A stretch of 64,000 nt of DNA from assembly GCA_029717555.1 (NCBI GenBank), contig JAMDHS010000008.1, forward strand, positions 1 to 64,000, in the 5' to 3' direction. Every line of letters begins with the position of its first letter. Position 1 is the stretch's first letter. Below, piece after piece: positions 23,016 through 32,621 of the stretch. The notes under the pieces were generated by a model. That model was not told where the DNA came from and ran no database searches. It worked only from the letters and a program-made list of their open reading frames with translations. Source of the stretch: Peribolospora baueri. Its lineage: Eukaryota; Basidiomycota; Peribolosporomycetes; Peribolosporales; Peribolosporaceae. The position numbers were made by a program, and so were the translations under genes.

Positions 23016-25262
23016 TCACCCTTGGGAGAACTTGACGTTGGCCATGGCATCCGATAGACTAGGCAAAGGGGATAGGGTAACAAGCCGCCGACCCGTCAGA
23101 CCAAAAAGCCATCAAGCGCGACACGACGTCCGATCCGAGAAAAACTCACTAGTGAGCCTGGATCGTGCGCCCTCCGAACCAGCGGCCGTTCAGGCCCTGG
23201 AGCGCTTTGGTGGCGCTGGGCACATCGTGAAACTTGACATAGATCTCTCCGTCAGACTCCTTCTCGACAAAGATGGCGGCCACCTTTCCATACTTGGACT
23301 CGACCTCCTCCTTGACGTCGTCGGCCAGTTCGATATCCCAGTCTCGTGCCGTCTCTTCTGCGGGGTTGAACATGTTTTTGAGCAAGAGTGAGCTCGACGG
23401 CATGCTCTGCGGGATGTTCGGTCGGACGGGAGTGTCAGGCTTCGGAGGAAGACTAGAAGTGGCGGACTCTTGCGTGTCCGTGCGTGCCAACTTCTGCATC
23501 AGGGCGGCTCGAGTCATGGGGTTCAGGCCGCCTCCGCCTCCCTCATCCATAGCACTTAGCTGTGTCGCGCCAGCTCCGCTATTCAGGTTGTTCGTTGAGC
23601 CTCCGCCGCCTCCGCTACCCCTCTCGTTGACATTGCCAACTTTGATCTGAAAGAGAGAGGTGTCAGGGCGGTGCCGCTCATGAAACTTTTGTATACGGCG
23701 CAAAACCAACTTACAGCCCTGCCAGCGAGCTCGAAGCCGTTCATATGCTCCAAGGCCTTCTTTGCATCCTCGGGGTGTTTGAACTGGACAAAGGCAAACC
23801 CTTTGCTCTTGCCGCCAGGCTCGCGATGGAGATCGACGTACTCTACTTCCCCGAAGGGTTCAAAGACCTGTTTGACCTCGACGTCGGTGAGGCTGAAATG
23901 AAGGCTGCCCACGTAGAGTCTGGCGGCCGTGTTCTGATGCTGGCGACCGCCACCGGCGGATCCGGGGAGGAGGGCGTTGAGGTGGATGGGCGCTCCGGTG
24001 TTGAGGCCGGGGAGCATGGGCACGCCGGGGATGGCCATCGGCGATCCAAAGCCGGGGAGATTGGGGCGGGGTATGGAGGCGGTTCCAGGAATGACCTGGC
24101 CATCGGGTCCGACTTGGGGGCCCTCTCCCTTGTTGGTATCGGTCAACTGGACGAGAATGGGGAGACCGAAGAGGAGCTGTCCGGAGAGGGCGAGGGCCTG
24201 AGGGACGAGGGAAGTGGAACGGAGCTCGACATAACCGACACCCTTGCTGCGCCTCGTGACCCTATCGGTGACGATGCGCACGTCCCTCACGGTACCCTCG
24301 CCGAGGCGTTCCTCGAAAAACATGCCGAGGTCACGTTGACCGAGGCGAGCGGAGAGCTGAGAGCAAAAGACTGAACGAGCTTCGTATCCTTCTTCTTCGG
24401 GGACGGGACCACTCACGGACCGAGGCCTGGGGGCATGGGCATGCATACACGGTGCAAGCGGGTGAGCACACCGATCTGGGAAGAAGCGGAGCGAGCGGGA
24501 AAAGGATGCGGAGAGGAAGGCGAAACTGACCTCGGGCTGGTGCTGTGCCGGCTACGGCGACTGGAAGGATAATCGTCTTCCCTGTCATAGGTATAGCCGG
24601 CGGGGTAGTAATCGGTTCGACGATCCCTGTTGTCACGGTAATAATCGTCGTACCGATCCCTGTCCCTCATCCGATACCTGGTCTCCCGGTCGCGCTCGCG
24701 GTCATCAGGGTAGCTGGCACGATAATAGTAGCGGCGCTCGCGGTCCTCGTCGTCCTCGTACCTCGGGTACGTGTCGTCGCGCCGCCTCTTGCGCTCGCGC
24801 TGACGGTCGCGGTCGGGGCCGTGTTCGGGGTCCCTGGTGCGCCCGCTGGATCTGCTGGCGCGACTCTTGTGGGTATCCCTGCTGTGAGAGCGACTGCGAG
24901 GGACGGCGGAGGAAGCGCGAGATCTGGAGCGTCCAGTGGAGGGCGAGCGGGAGTGGCGAGCGTGTCGGTGACCGTCGGACCCCTTACGAGACGCCAGGGC
25001 GCGCCTGGAGAGACGGGAAGGCCAAGGCGGGGAGGAGAGAGACAGGAGGGGAAAGGTGGGATCAGCGGCGTACGCCACAACTCCCACCCATGCAAATAGA
25101 CCGCTCCACGAGGCAGGCGGCCGGGGCGACTCACTTTCTAAGCTTCTCTTGGAGCTCGCGCTCCCTCTGAGCAGCGTCGTCGGAGCCATTGGCCTCGTCG
25201 GGGGTGGAGGGAACGTCTACGCGATCCTCGTCAGCGGGACCGTAAGCAGCGGGGGACTCCAT
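23016..25262 (-). CDS. RBM39: RBM39/Rsd1-type splicing factor (RS domain, RRMs, UHM)
   Basis: Five exons (25262-25135, 25004-24531, 24426-23715, 23646-23150, 23058-23016) give 617 aa. After an acidic start comes a long Arg/Ser and Arg/Asp/Tyr-rich domain (exon 2), then RRM1 (RSVFCSQLSARLGQRDLGMF, RRSKGVGYVELRS), a Gly/Pro linker, RRM2 (RLYVGSLHFSLTDVEVKQVF, GKSKGFAFVQF) and a C-terminal U2AF-homology motif (LLLKNMFNPAEE, DWDIELADDVKEE, LNGRWFGGRTIQ). This order is that of RBM39/CAPER and fission yeast Rsd1, which act in 3' splice-site recognition and link splicing to transcription. The last 43-nt exon completes the family tail (YLSDAMANVKFSQG); without it the frame stops two residues past the UHM. 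It is divergent from the Zn2Cys6 gene. Confidence 0.92.
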
Positions 25263-25369
25263 TGTGAGGCGAGGGACGGGAAGAAGGAGGATGAGGGACC
25301 GGGGTGGAATGGACGAGAGGGAACGAGGAAGGGGGGGGGCGAGATGGGAGAGACCACATGCGGGCGGGG

Positions 25370-25384
25370 TTAGTTAGGGTTAGC
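25370..25384 (+). promoter_or_regulatory. Telomere-like repeat TTAGTTAGGGTTAGC
   Basis: A TTAGGG-type repeat about 110 bases upstream of the RBM39-like start codon. Teloboxes (AACCCTAA) are known sites for Myb-type factors such as Tbf1/TRF proteins in fungal promoters. Function here is inferred from position. Confidence 0.4.
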
Positions 25385-26084
25385 AGAATTGAGATTCCCA
25401 CGGTGCGGAGATAGTGCGCAAGCACGTGAGACGACCGCCTGGCGGCCGGTTATGATGGAGCGGACGAAGGTGGCGTTGGTTTCGCGGGACACGTGGTGGA
25501 TGGTCGAGGGAGAGCGAATGAGAAGACGGCGTTGGTGAGGAGGCTGCGGTGGGACGAGGGGGAGACAGGCAGGCTGGGAACTAGTAGCTGTTTGAATTGA
25601 CACGACGACGACGACGACAACGACGGCGGCGACGGAGAAGCGCGGGGGTGGGGCGGATGCAACTGGGGAGGGCGGGGAAGGGGAAGCGGTGAGCAGTGGA
25701 CGCACGTCGGGCTGTGTTGAGGAAAGCGGTGGGGACACATGTATGTGCATGCATCGCATAACGGGCGGAGCCCTTATTCGCGCTAGGAGATACGAGAAAC
25801 GATCCATGAGATACGAGATAGAGACATAATGTACCTCGACGACGAGAAAGACGGTTGAATTGCCGAAGAGATCCGGATCACGTGCGGCGGAGAGTGGCGG
25901 GAGCGGGCGGCGGGCCGGATGGGGTGTGCCTTAGCGGAGGCGGACCGACGTGGCTGGGCTGGGCTGGGCTGGCCTCGGCTTCGGCTCCCGACGCTCTCTT
26001 AACACGCCGTCGCTACAAGGACACTTCATCGCCCTCTCTCTCTCATCCCTCCCCCTCCCACTAGCACTCCTCCTTCGCGCTTTT

Positions 26085-26093
26085 CCCTAACCC
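26085..26093 (-). promoter_or_regulatory. Telomere-like motif CCCTAACCC
   Basis: A second telomere-like motif in the same divergent region, about 790 bases upstream of the Zn2Cys6 start. It matches the complement of GGGTTAGGG. Confidence 0.3.
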
Positions 26094-26134
26094 GATCCTC
26101 CGCCCTGTGTCGACGTCGGCGTCAGCCTGAGCAA

Positions 26135-26203
26135 GACGGACGGACGGACGGACGGACGGAGTGACTGACTGACGACCGACTGACCGACGCCGACCGACCG
26201 GAC
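26135..26203. repeat. GGAC/GACT/GACC tetranucleotide microsatellite
   Basis: About seven GGAC units followed by GACT- and GACC-type units, in the 5' region of the Zn2Cys6 gene. Confidence 0.8.
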
Positions 26204-26481
26204 TGGGATTGAAGGTGGGGCGGACTGGACGGAGAGAGACACAGCACAGGTGAGCACCTCAGCACCTCCGCCCGCTCGTCCATCCCTAGCCCGACACGCC
26301 AACGCCAACGCCCACGCTTCAACGCCAGCGCCAACACCAACCACCGGCGTCGTCGTCGGCTCGCCCTCCTTCCCTCTTTGCCGTCCCCGCTCGACCGGCA
26401 TGCGCGAGCAAGCGGCATAGTGTCCTCGCCAGCCCGCTCTCGTCCCTGCCCACGTTGGTCTCCCTCCTTGGGCAGGCACGG

Positions 26482-26492
26482 TAGGGTTAGGG
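26482..26492 (+). promoter_or_regulatory. Telomere-like repeat TAGGGTTAGGG
   Basis: Nearly two perfect TTAGGG units, about 390 bases upstream of the Zn2Cys6 start codon. With the motifs at 25370 and 26085 it makes three in one divergent promoter. Confidence 0.4.
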
Positions 26493-26523
26493 TGCCGACG
26501 ACGACGATGACGACGACAACAGA

Positions 26524-26581
26524 TGATACGATACGATACGATACGATACGATACGATACCATACCATACCATACCATACCA
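26524..26581. repeat. GATAC/CATAC pentanucleotide microsatellite
   Basis: About seven GATAC units followed by about four CATAC units, roughly 300 bases upstream of the Zn2Cys6 start codon. The shift from G to C in the unit suggests one base change that then spread by slippage. Confidence 0.9.
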
Positions 26582-26877
26582 CCCGCTTCGACCCGCTTCG
26601 ACCGCTCGGACCCGCCCTCCTCGTGCAGGCAACCACAGCCGGCCGGCCTGGCATGCTGATCGCCTCCACATACACTTCCACCGCCCATCCGATTCCTATC
26701 CCCTCTTGACTTGACTACCTACTCACACCATCTTCTTCCTCCATCTCTCTTCTGTAATGTAGCCCTTGCTCCCGCCCGGCCCCGTTTCCTTCCTTTTTTT
26801 TCTCCGCGCCGACCTCGCACGGTCCTTCTTCCACCAAGCCTTAACGCCGCCCCACATCGACGCTCAGCCCGGCCAAG

Positions 26878-29800
26878 ATGACCACCGAGCTTCGGCGGTC
26901 CTGCACCTTCTGCCGTGCGCGCAAGATGAAGTGCAGCGGCGAGGTGCCATGGTGAGTGAGATCAGATCACAGATCACACCGCACCCTTCCGTCTCCTGAC
27001 ACCCCCTTCACCCTTCAGGTGCAAGACATGTCGAGACCGCTCCCAGCCGTGCGTCTACGAGACGTCCGCGCCCAAGGGCCGTCCAAAGAGGGACAAGACC
27101 AAGGACGCCAAGGGCTCCAGCAAATTCCATGGCCGCAACTCGTCCGATCCCTACCCCTCTGTTCCCTTCGGTGATACCTCCGGCCTCCCCTCCACCCTCA
27201 AGCACTTTGCCAACGCCCGACGCAACCGCGACAGGGGCGACAGCGCATCCAGCTCCACTCGCAGCAGCCCCGGCCTACTCGGCCAAGGCGGCGCCAGCGT
27301 CTGGACCGACGCCAACGGCCAGCCCCTCCAGCTCGCCACCTACGGCGAGGAGCTCAGCCGGCTCTACGACGAGTGCTGGTGCCCCCGATCCGCCGCCGCC
27401 CTCGAGGCCCAGCAAAAGATGCTCGCTCAGTACGACCGTCTCCACTCCGCCGTCGTCGCCCACCAAGCCGCTCACTCCTCTCCTCAAGCCGTCCCCGCCG
27501 GCTGGCCGCGCAGAGACAGCGATGGCGCCGCTGCCACTGATCCCGCCGTCGCCGGTTTGCCAGGCCATCATCCTCATCTCCACCTCAACGCCGCCGTCGA
27601 GGCAGCCGTACCCACCAACGGCCCAGGCGCCTTTGCTCTCGCTTTTTCTAGCTTTGGTTCCGCTGCTTGTCGTGAGGCTGCTGCTGCCAAGGACCCTAAC
27701 GCTGTCTTTGGGAGGATGGATTATTCGTGGATGGGTTATAATTCTACTCTTGGCGTCGTCACCCACGAACTCGTCGAAATGATGGCCGCCAAGATATCCC
27801 GCCTCAATTGCCACTGCTTGGGCGAGTCCGGAGCTTCTTTCTACCGCCATGCACTCCTCCTCGACGACTCGACCGCCATGTTCTCCCCCGAGTCCTCTGT
27901 CGACACGTTGAAGAACCCTGTCCAGTCCCTCGAGCTCCATCGCGCCCTCCAGCTGCTCGAGATCGCCTTCTCCTCCCACCCCATCCTTTCCGTCATCGTC
28001 TCCAAGACTTTACTCTTACGAGATTTCAACACCGGCCACTACGACCGAGCCCTCTTCTCAGCCATTGTGGGCGAGGCGCTCTTCATTCAAAAATCTCGAA
28101 ACCCGCATACGAACATGACCGCCGACGTCAACGTCCCACCTCCAGAGCGCTTCCTTCAAGACGCTTTCGCCAGGTTAAACCAACGCCAGAGCGGTAACCC
28201 AAGCGAGGCCATTTCGACCACTCAAGCTCTTGTCGTCCTTGCCTGGCACGGTGAGTCGTTCACTTTTCCGTTTGTTGGCCCGTCCCAGCTGCTAGGCTGA
28301 CTCCTTCCATCCTCCTTCTCAGAACTTTGCGCAGGCTCTCCCAAGAGGGCCGTCTGCCTCTTCAGCTTGGCCACTCAGATGCTCGGATACCTCATCGCCG
28401 ATCGAAAGGCCAACCCGGCGCCGTCATCCAGAGTCAATGGAGTGGCCATCGAAGAGGTCGAGAACGAGATCCTCGGCAACCTCCACTGGATCGTCCTCTC
28501 CATCATCCTTTGGTCCTTCATGCAGTTCGATCGCCCCGTCCCCGCCCTCTTCCCGCAAAAGGACACCGTCGGCCTTCCGCCGCTGGACGAGACGGCCTCC
28601 GTCATCTATAGCCTTGACGAGGTGTCCGGAAACCTTTCCAGCCTCGCCTCTCAGACCGACGCCATCGCCCACGTCCGCGCCCTCGCCCACGTCTTCGGCG
28701 TCGTCTCCCACCTCTACAGCTTGCTCCCAACCGCCGGCGTCGACCTTCGCACAGACTTTGCCGCCCTCATCGCCGAGCCTGACAAGGGCTGGATGCATGT
28801 TCAGCAATTGCAGATGCTCCTTCGGCCCTCTTTTCCTGTCGAAGTGCTCTCCTCCGAGGTGCCCCGTACACTCATGGACGCCGCCGACGCCTTCCCGGCC
28901 GAGCTCCGAACGCGACAGCCTTACTCCCTTGTCTCTTGCGCTTACCGCGTCCTCGTCCTCCACCTCACCGTGCCCCGCATCTTCCCCGGACAGAACCACC
29001 AGGGCCCGACGGTCGTCACGCTGGACACCTTTGAGCTCATCATTCGCTCCGCCGAGGGCCTCGTAGAGCTCGCCACCGCGTCGCTGCGCATGTGCCGACT
29101 CCGCCGCGGACGGACTGTCGGCTTGGACGACGCCGGCCTGGCGGCCGCGTTCGGAGCGACGGGCCACGTGGGCATGGTGGCCAACCTGATCATCCTCGGT
29201 CTCGACACGTGCGCGCGCATCTTTGAGCTCTTCCTCTCCAGGGCTGGCCTGTGCAAAAAGGTCATCGTGACCGAAGACGTGGACCGGTGCTTTCACATGA
29301 CGCCCGAGCTCTCCGTCGCCGTCCAACAACGTCGGCAGCACATCCTTTCCATCATCACGTCTATGCATCGCATCCTCCAGTCCGAGGCTATGGCGGGCAA
29401 GCGTCGCAAGGTGGTCAAGAAACACCTCAAGGCGCTCCGTGTCGAACTCGAGCTCTCGGGCGTCTCTGCCGTCGAGTTCCCCATTCACCCCTCGCCGTTG
29501 TTTCCTCAGCAGCCTCCGTTTCCTCACGGCACTCCACCCCTCGGTCTCGGTAGCGCCAGCGCCGGCAGATCGAGCTTTGATCAGGTTGGCGCTGGCAGGA
29601 CGAGCTTTGACCACGGCGCCGGTAGGACGAGTTTTGACCAGGCCAGCGCCGGGAGAACGAGCTTTGACCAGGCCGGCAGGACGAGCTTCGATCAGGCCGG
29701 CAGGTCGAGCTTCGACCAGGCCAGCGATCACAGCGGTCACAGCTCCGCCTATTCACCCAGGAGCGTCGGTTTCACGCCCAACCTCACCAGCCCCCACGTC

Positions 29801-30490
29801 ACCACAGGCTTTGGCACCCATCAAGACGAAGCCGTCGAGACGCTTGCGGACGACAGCAGTATCGAGGGTAGCGCCGGAGCTGGAGGTCTCGAGGAGTACT
29901 TCAAGTTCGCCGGCGGGTCCGGCGGAGGCCGGACAGCGCCAGCGCCGCTCCCCCTGGGCATCGTGCGCCGGGTCAGCGACCCTACGATGTCGTCTCCATC
30001 CCACAACACGGCCGCAAGCCAGCAGTGGCCGATGCGCCGCGGCAGCGACCTCAACCTTGACTCCGCGTTCCAACAACAGTCTCCGCAGGTGCCGCAACCA
30101 CAGCAGCCGACGTCGCACCACCCGGCGTTCGTGTTCCCCGGCCAGCCTTCGGCAGCTATGCAGATCCAGAACCGTCCGCAGGAGACGCCGAGCCCTCAGA
30201 GCCTGTCCGACGTGGCCTCCTCGTTTGGCTCCAACTCGAGCTGGCATAGCACCGGGGCCATCTTGGAGCAGAACGTGGCCAGCACCAGCACCGTCGGCCA
30301 ACAAGCCTTCCCCACCATGGCTTGGTCCAACGCCGGCGAGTTGTCCGTCATGCACGGCGGCGGACGGCAGGGCGCGGTGGGAGCTGGGATGGGGGCCGGT
30401 CTCGATGCGAGCTTTGGCGCGACGGGGATGGAACAGATGGAGGTGCTCAACAACCTCGACTCGCTCTTCCTCAGCGAACAACAACAACAA

Positions 30491-30528
<38 letters not shown>

Positions 30529-30583
30529 CGGCCATCACGGCCACCAAAGGCCTCATGGCATGCACTCGATGGGATCTCACTGA
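26878..30583 (+). CDS. Zn2Cys6 fungal transcription factor
   Basis: Three exons (26878-26951, 27019-28250, 28323-30583) give 1188 aa. The binuclear zinc cluster spans residues 9-36: CTFCRARKMKCSGEVPW, then after intron 1 CKTCRDRSQPC, matching C-x2-C-x6-C-x6-C-x2-C-x6-C; the intron splits the cluster. A basic linker (KGRPKRDKTKD) follows. The middle region (about 200-850) is helix-rich with blocks such as LGVVTHELVEMMAAKISRLN, ALQLLEIAFSSHPILSVIVS and SFYRHALLL, likely a regulatory domain. The C-terminus is disordered, with tandem GR(T/S)SFDQ repeats (29562-29732), a run of about 18 Gln and a His-rich end. It is a nuclear regulator; the target pathway is not recognisable. Confidence 0.9.
29562..29732 (+). 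repeat. In-frame minisatellite encoding GR(T/S)SFDQ units
   Basis: About seven imperfect copies of a unit encoding GRTSFDQA, with spacers of varying length, inside exon 3 of the Zn2Cys6 gene. The Phe-centred repeats lie in a disordered region. Confidence 0.85.
30475..30528 (+). repeat. CAA/CAG repeat (polyglutamine)
   Basis: About 18 in-frame Gln codons, first CAA then CAG, followed by His-rich sequence, near the C-terminus of the Zn2Cys6 factor. The pure CAG part is prone to length change. Confidence 0.92.
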
Positions 30584-31003
30584 GGTTGTCGACGTCGCCG
30601 TGGGCTGTTGCGCTCGGCCTGAGACACGATCCAACTCGCTTTGGTCTCGACCGCCCGTCCGCTGCTTGCACATAGAGTTGGTCTTCCAAGTGACCTACGT
30701 CTATCCGTCTGCCTGTCGCTGAACTGCGCTGCTGCTCCGCTCCGCTCGGTCCCTCTCCCCCATCTCTCTCTTCCAGTCGCAACTCTATTCGGACTCGCCC
30801 CTTGCTGTCATCTCCTTCCATCTCGCCCCCTTTGGGTCTCCTCCTTCCGTTTCCGTCGTTCAGCCAGCCGCGCCACAGTTAATGCGTCATCTGCTCTTCT
30901 GCTCTTCTCTCCTCGTCGTCGTCGCCGTCATCGTCTGCGCTGGTCAGCAAACTTGACCCTATGTTTCGCCCATCATCGTCCGTTTTCGTTCAGTCCTTCG
31001 ATC

Positions 31004-31034
<31 letters not shown>

Positions 31035-31447
31035 GTGTTCGCCACGCTGATGCGCGCGCGCTAACCTGTACCCTATTGGATCCGATCCGCGATCCGGTGC
31101 CGCTTTGTCATACCGAAGGGAAAATTTCGGAAATTTTTCGAGTCCTAAATGCATAAATCATCTTCGTCACGTCACAGGGCGCTTAGGGGGTGGCTCCCGT
31201 CGGCGAACGATGTCCTCGAAGTGCCACTTTGGATTTTTCATGGAAAGAGGGACGGGGCTCGTTCGGGCCATGTACCAGAAGCTCGACGATACGATACGAT
31301 GTATCCGTCTGGGCTAACGACGAAGAAATAAAGGTTCAATCCTTGTCCTTCTTGGACGCCTTGTCTTCGAGAGCCGAGCCATTGTCCTTGGCCGCTCGGA
31401 TCGTCTGTAGGTAGGTAGATGGCCGCCCCGACGGGTAAGGTTATTAC
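30584..31447. other. Convergent 3' intergenic region
   Basis: About 860 bases between the ends of the Zn2Cys6 gene (+) and the small orphan gene (-). It holds a (CT)n stretch near 31005-31034. No gene is recognised. Confidence 0.4.
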
Positions 31448-31878
31448 TTATTTACGGTGAGCTGCCGTCCCGTCTTTGCGGAGGACCTAGAAGGGAAGGA
31501 GGGAAGGGGGGGTATGGACTCACGTCGGTTGAGATGCCCTGAGCCTCTCCAGAGTGGGCGTGCGAGCCCGAAGACGCTTCCGTGCCGCCTCCACCGTTGA
31601 GGTAGCCTGTCGAGGGGGTTGGGGGAAGGACAAGGGCAGAGTGAGCGGAGCGGTGGGTCGACTGGAGGCGTGCTCTGTCTCCCTCTCTCTGTCACCGCCG
31701 CCGCCGCCGCCGCCGCCGCTAAAGTAGTCCGTAGCTCGGGCCACTCACCTCTCCTCTGCTCGCTGTCGCTCTTGACGCCCCCGACGTTGCCCTGGGCTCC
31801 GACGCTGGACGAGCCGATTGGCTTGGCGGTGTGGGGGTCGTCGAGCGGCGGGGACTCGGTTCCTCCAAGGTGGGCCAT
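31448..31878 (-). CDS. Small orphan protein, three exons
   Basis: ATG at 31878. Exon 1 encodes MAHLGGTESPPLDDPHTAKP and a Ser/Gly-rich stretch to SDSEQRR. Exon 2, with acceptor CCTCGACAG, encodes GYLNGGGGTEASSGSHAHSG and ends ISTD. Exon 3, with acceptor CCCTTCTAG, encodes VLRKDGTAAHRK and stops. Phases agree (1, then 0), and all donors are GTGAGT, which supports a real gene despite the small size (about 86 aa). It is Gly/Ser/His-rich, has no signal peptide or membrane segment, and is predicted to be disordered. I do not recognise the family. A (CCG)n tract of about 10 units lies in intron 1. It is divergent from CBF1. Confidence 0.6.
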
Positions 31879-32621
31879 GGTGGGAGCGTGAATGGAAGGG
31901 GTCAAATAGCGTTGCGTTAGGCCAGGCAGTCTGGGGGGGGAGGGGACGTCAAGCGGGAGCTCGTCGTGGTGGTGTTGTCGAGAGAGAGACACGACCGACG
32001 TCCAGCTCGGTCGAAGGAACGATCATGAAGAACAGGACGACGTCGATCTCGGCGATGGCCCGATCGCTGACATCATCTCACGTCGCTCTCGAGCCATCCC
32101 AGCCGCAGCCCCGGGTCCAGAAAAAAAGACAATAAGAAATGTCGCCGGCGGGGATCGAACGGAGGGAGGCCTCCGGGCCGAGTGCTGCGGCGCACACGTG
32201 CACGAGTCTCTGTACGCGTGCGCGCGCCGCAGTGCCCCGTGCCCTCCCGGTCTAGAGTCGGTCATCGCTCGCCCGCTCCTCATCCCGTGACCACGGTGAC
32301 CGTCGTCGTGCACCAACCCCTCCCACATCTCCATCTCCCTTCCTTTTCTTGTTCTCCTTCAACTCATTCATACTCGGCGCGACCGCGCCCCCTCCCAACG
32401 TCATCCCCCATTAACGCGCGCTCTCGGCCCGTCTCCAGTGCCGCTTTTTTCACGGTCCAAGCTCGTCTCGCTCGACGCGCCTTTCAACGCGTTCTCCCAC
32501 CGCCCTCACGTGCTCCCCTCGTTCGAATCACGAGGAGCCCGTGCGTCAGTTTCGTCGAGGAAGGTCAACGTACCCCTACCGCCGCGTGCGCGGAGATTGT
32601 GCAAAAAAAAGGGAATTAACC
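31879..32621. promoter_or_regulatory. Divergent promoter of the small orphan and CBF1
   Basis: About 740 bases. CACGTG occurs at 32195-32200 and, as TCACGTG, at 32506-32512, the latter about 110 bases upstream of the CBF1 start codon. These are consensus sites for the CBF1 product itself. Confidence 0.5.
32506..32512 (+). promoter_or_regulatory. TCACGTG E-box upstream of CBF1
   Basis: A perfect match to the Cbf1 recognition sequence (TCACGTG), close to the CBF1 start codon. Autoregulation is a possibility, not shown by the sequence alone. Confidence 0.45.

Larger units (their letters stand above)
25263..26877. promoter_or_regulatory. Divergent promoter region of RBM39-like and Zn2Cys6 genes
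   Basis: About 1.6 kb between the two start codons. It contains telomere-like motifs (listed separately), CACGTG sites at 25423-25428 and 25879-25884, and several microsatellites. The right part is pyrimidine-rich, as in long 5' leaders of fungal regulators. Antisense frames across the repeats are not supported as genes. Confidence 0.45.

Noticed and set aside
28424-29740. 438-codon open frame on the minus strand.
   Set aside because: It is antisense to exon 3 of the Zn2Cys6 gene; the frame is open because of G/C third positions. No motif.
29439-30722. 427-codon open frame on the + strand.
   Set aside because: Shadow of the Zn2Cys6 gene in another frame, Arg/Ser/Pro-rich as expected for a shifted GC-rich frame.
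32130-32230. tRNA-like sequence on the minus strand (GTTCGATCC B-box-like, followed by a T run as in a Pol III terminator).
   Set aside because: No 5' strand matching the putative acceptor end (GGCGACA), no proper T-stem pairing and no clear anticodon arm within range. At most a remnant or chance match.
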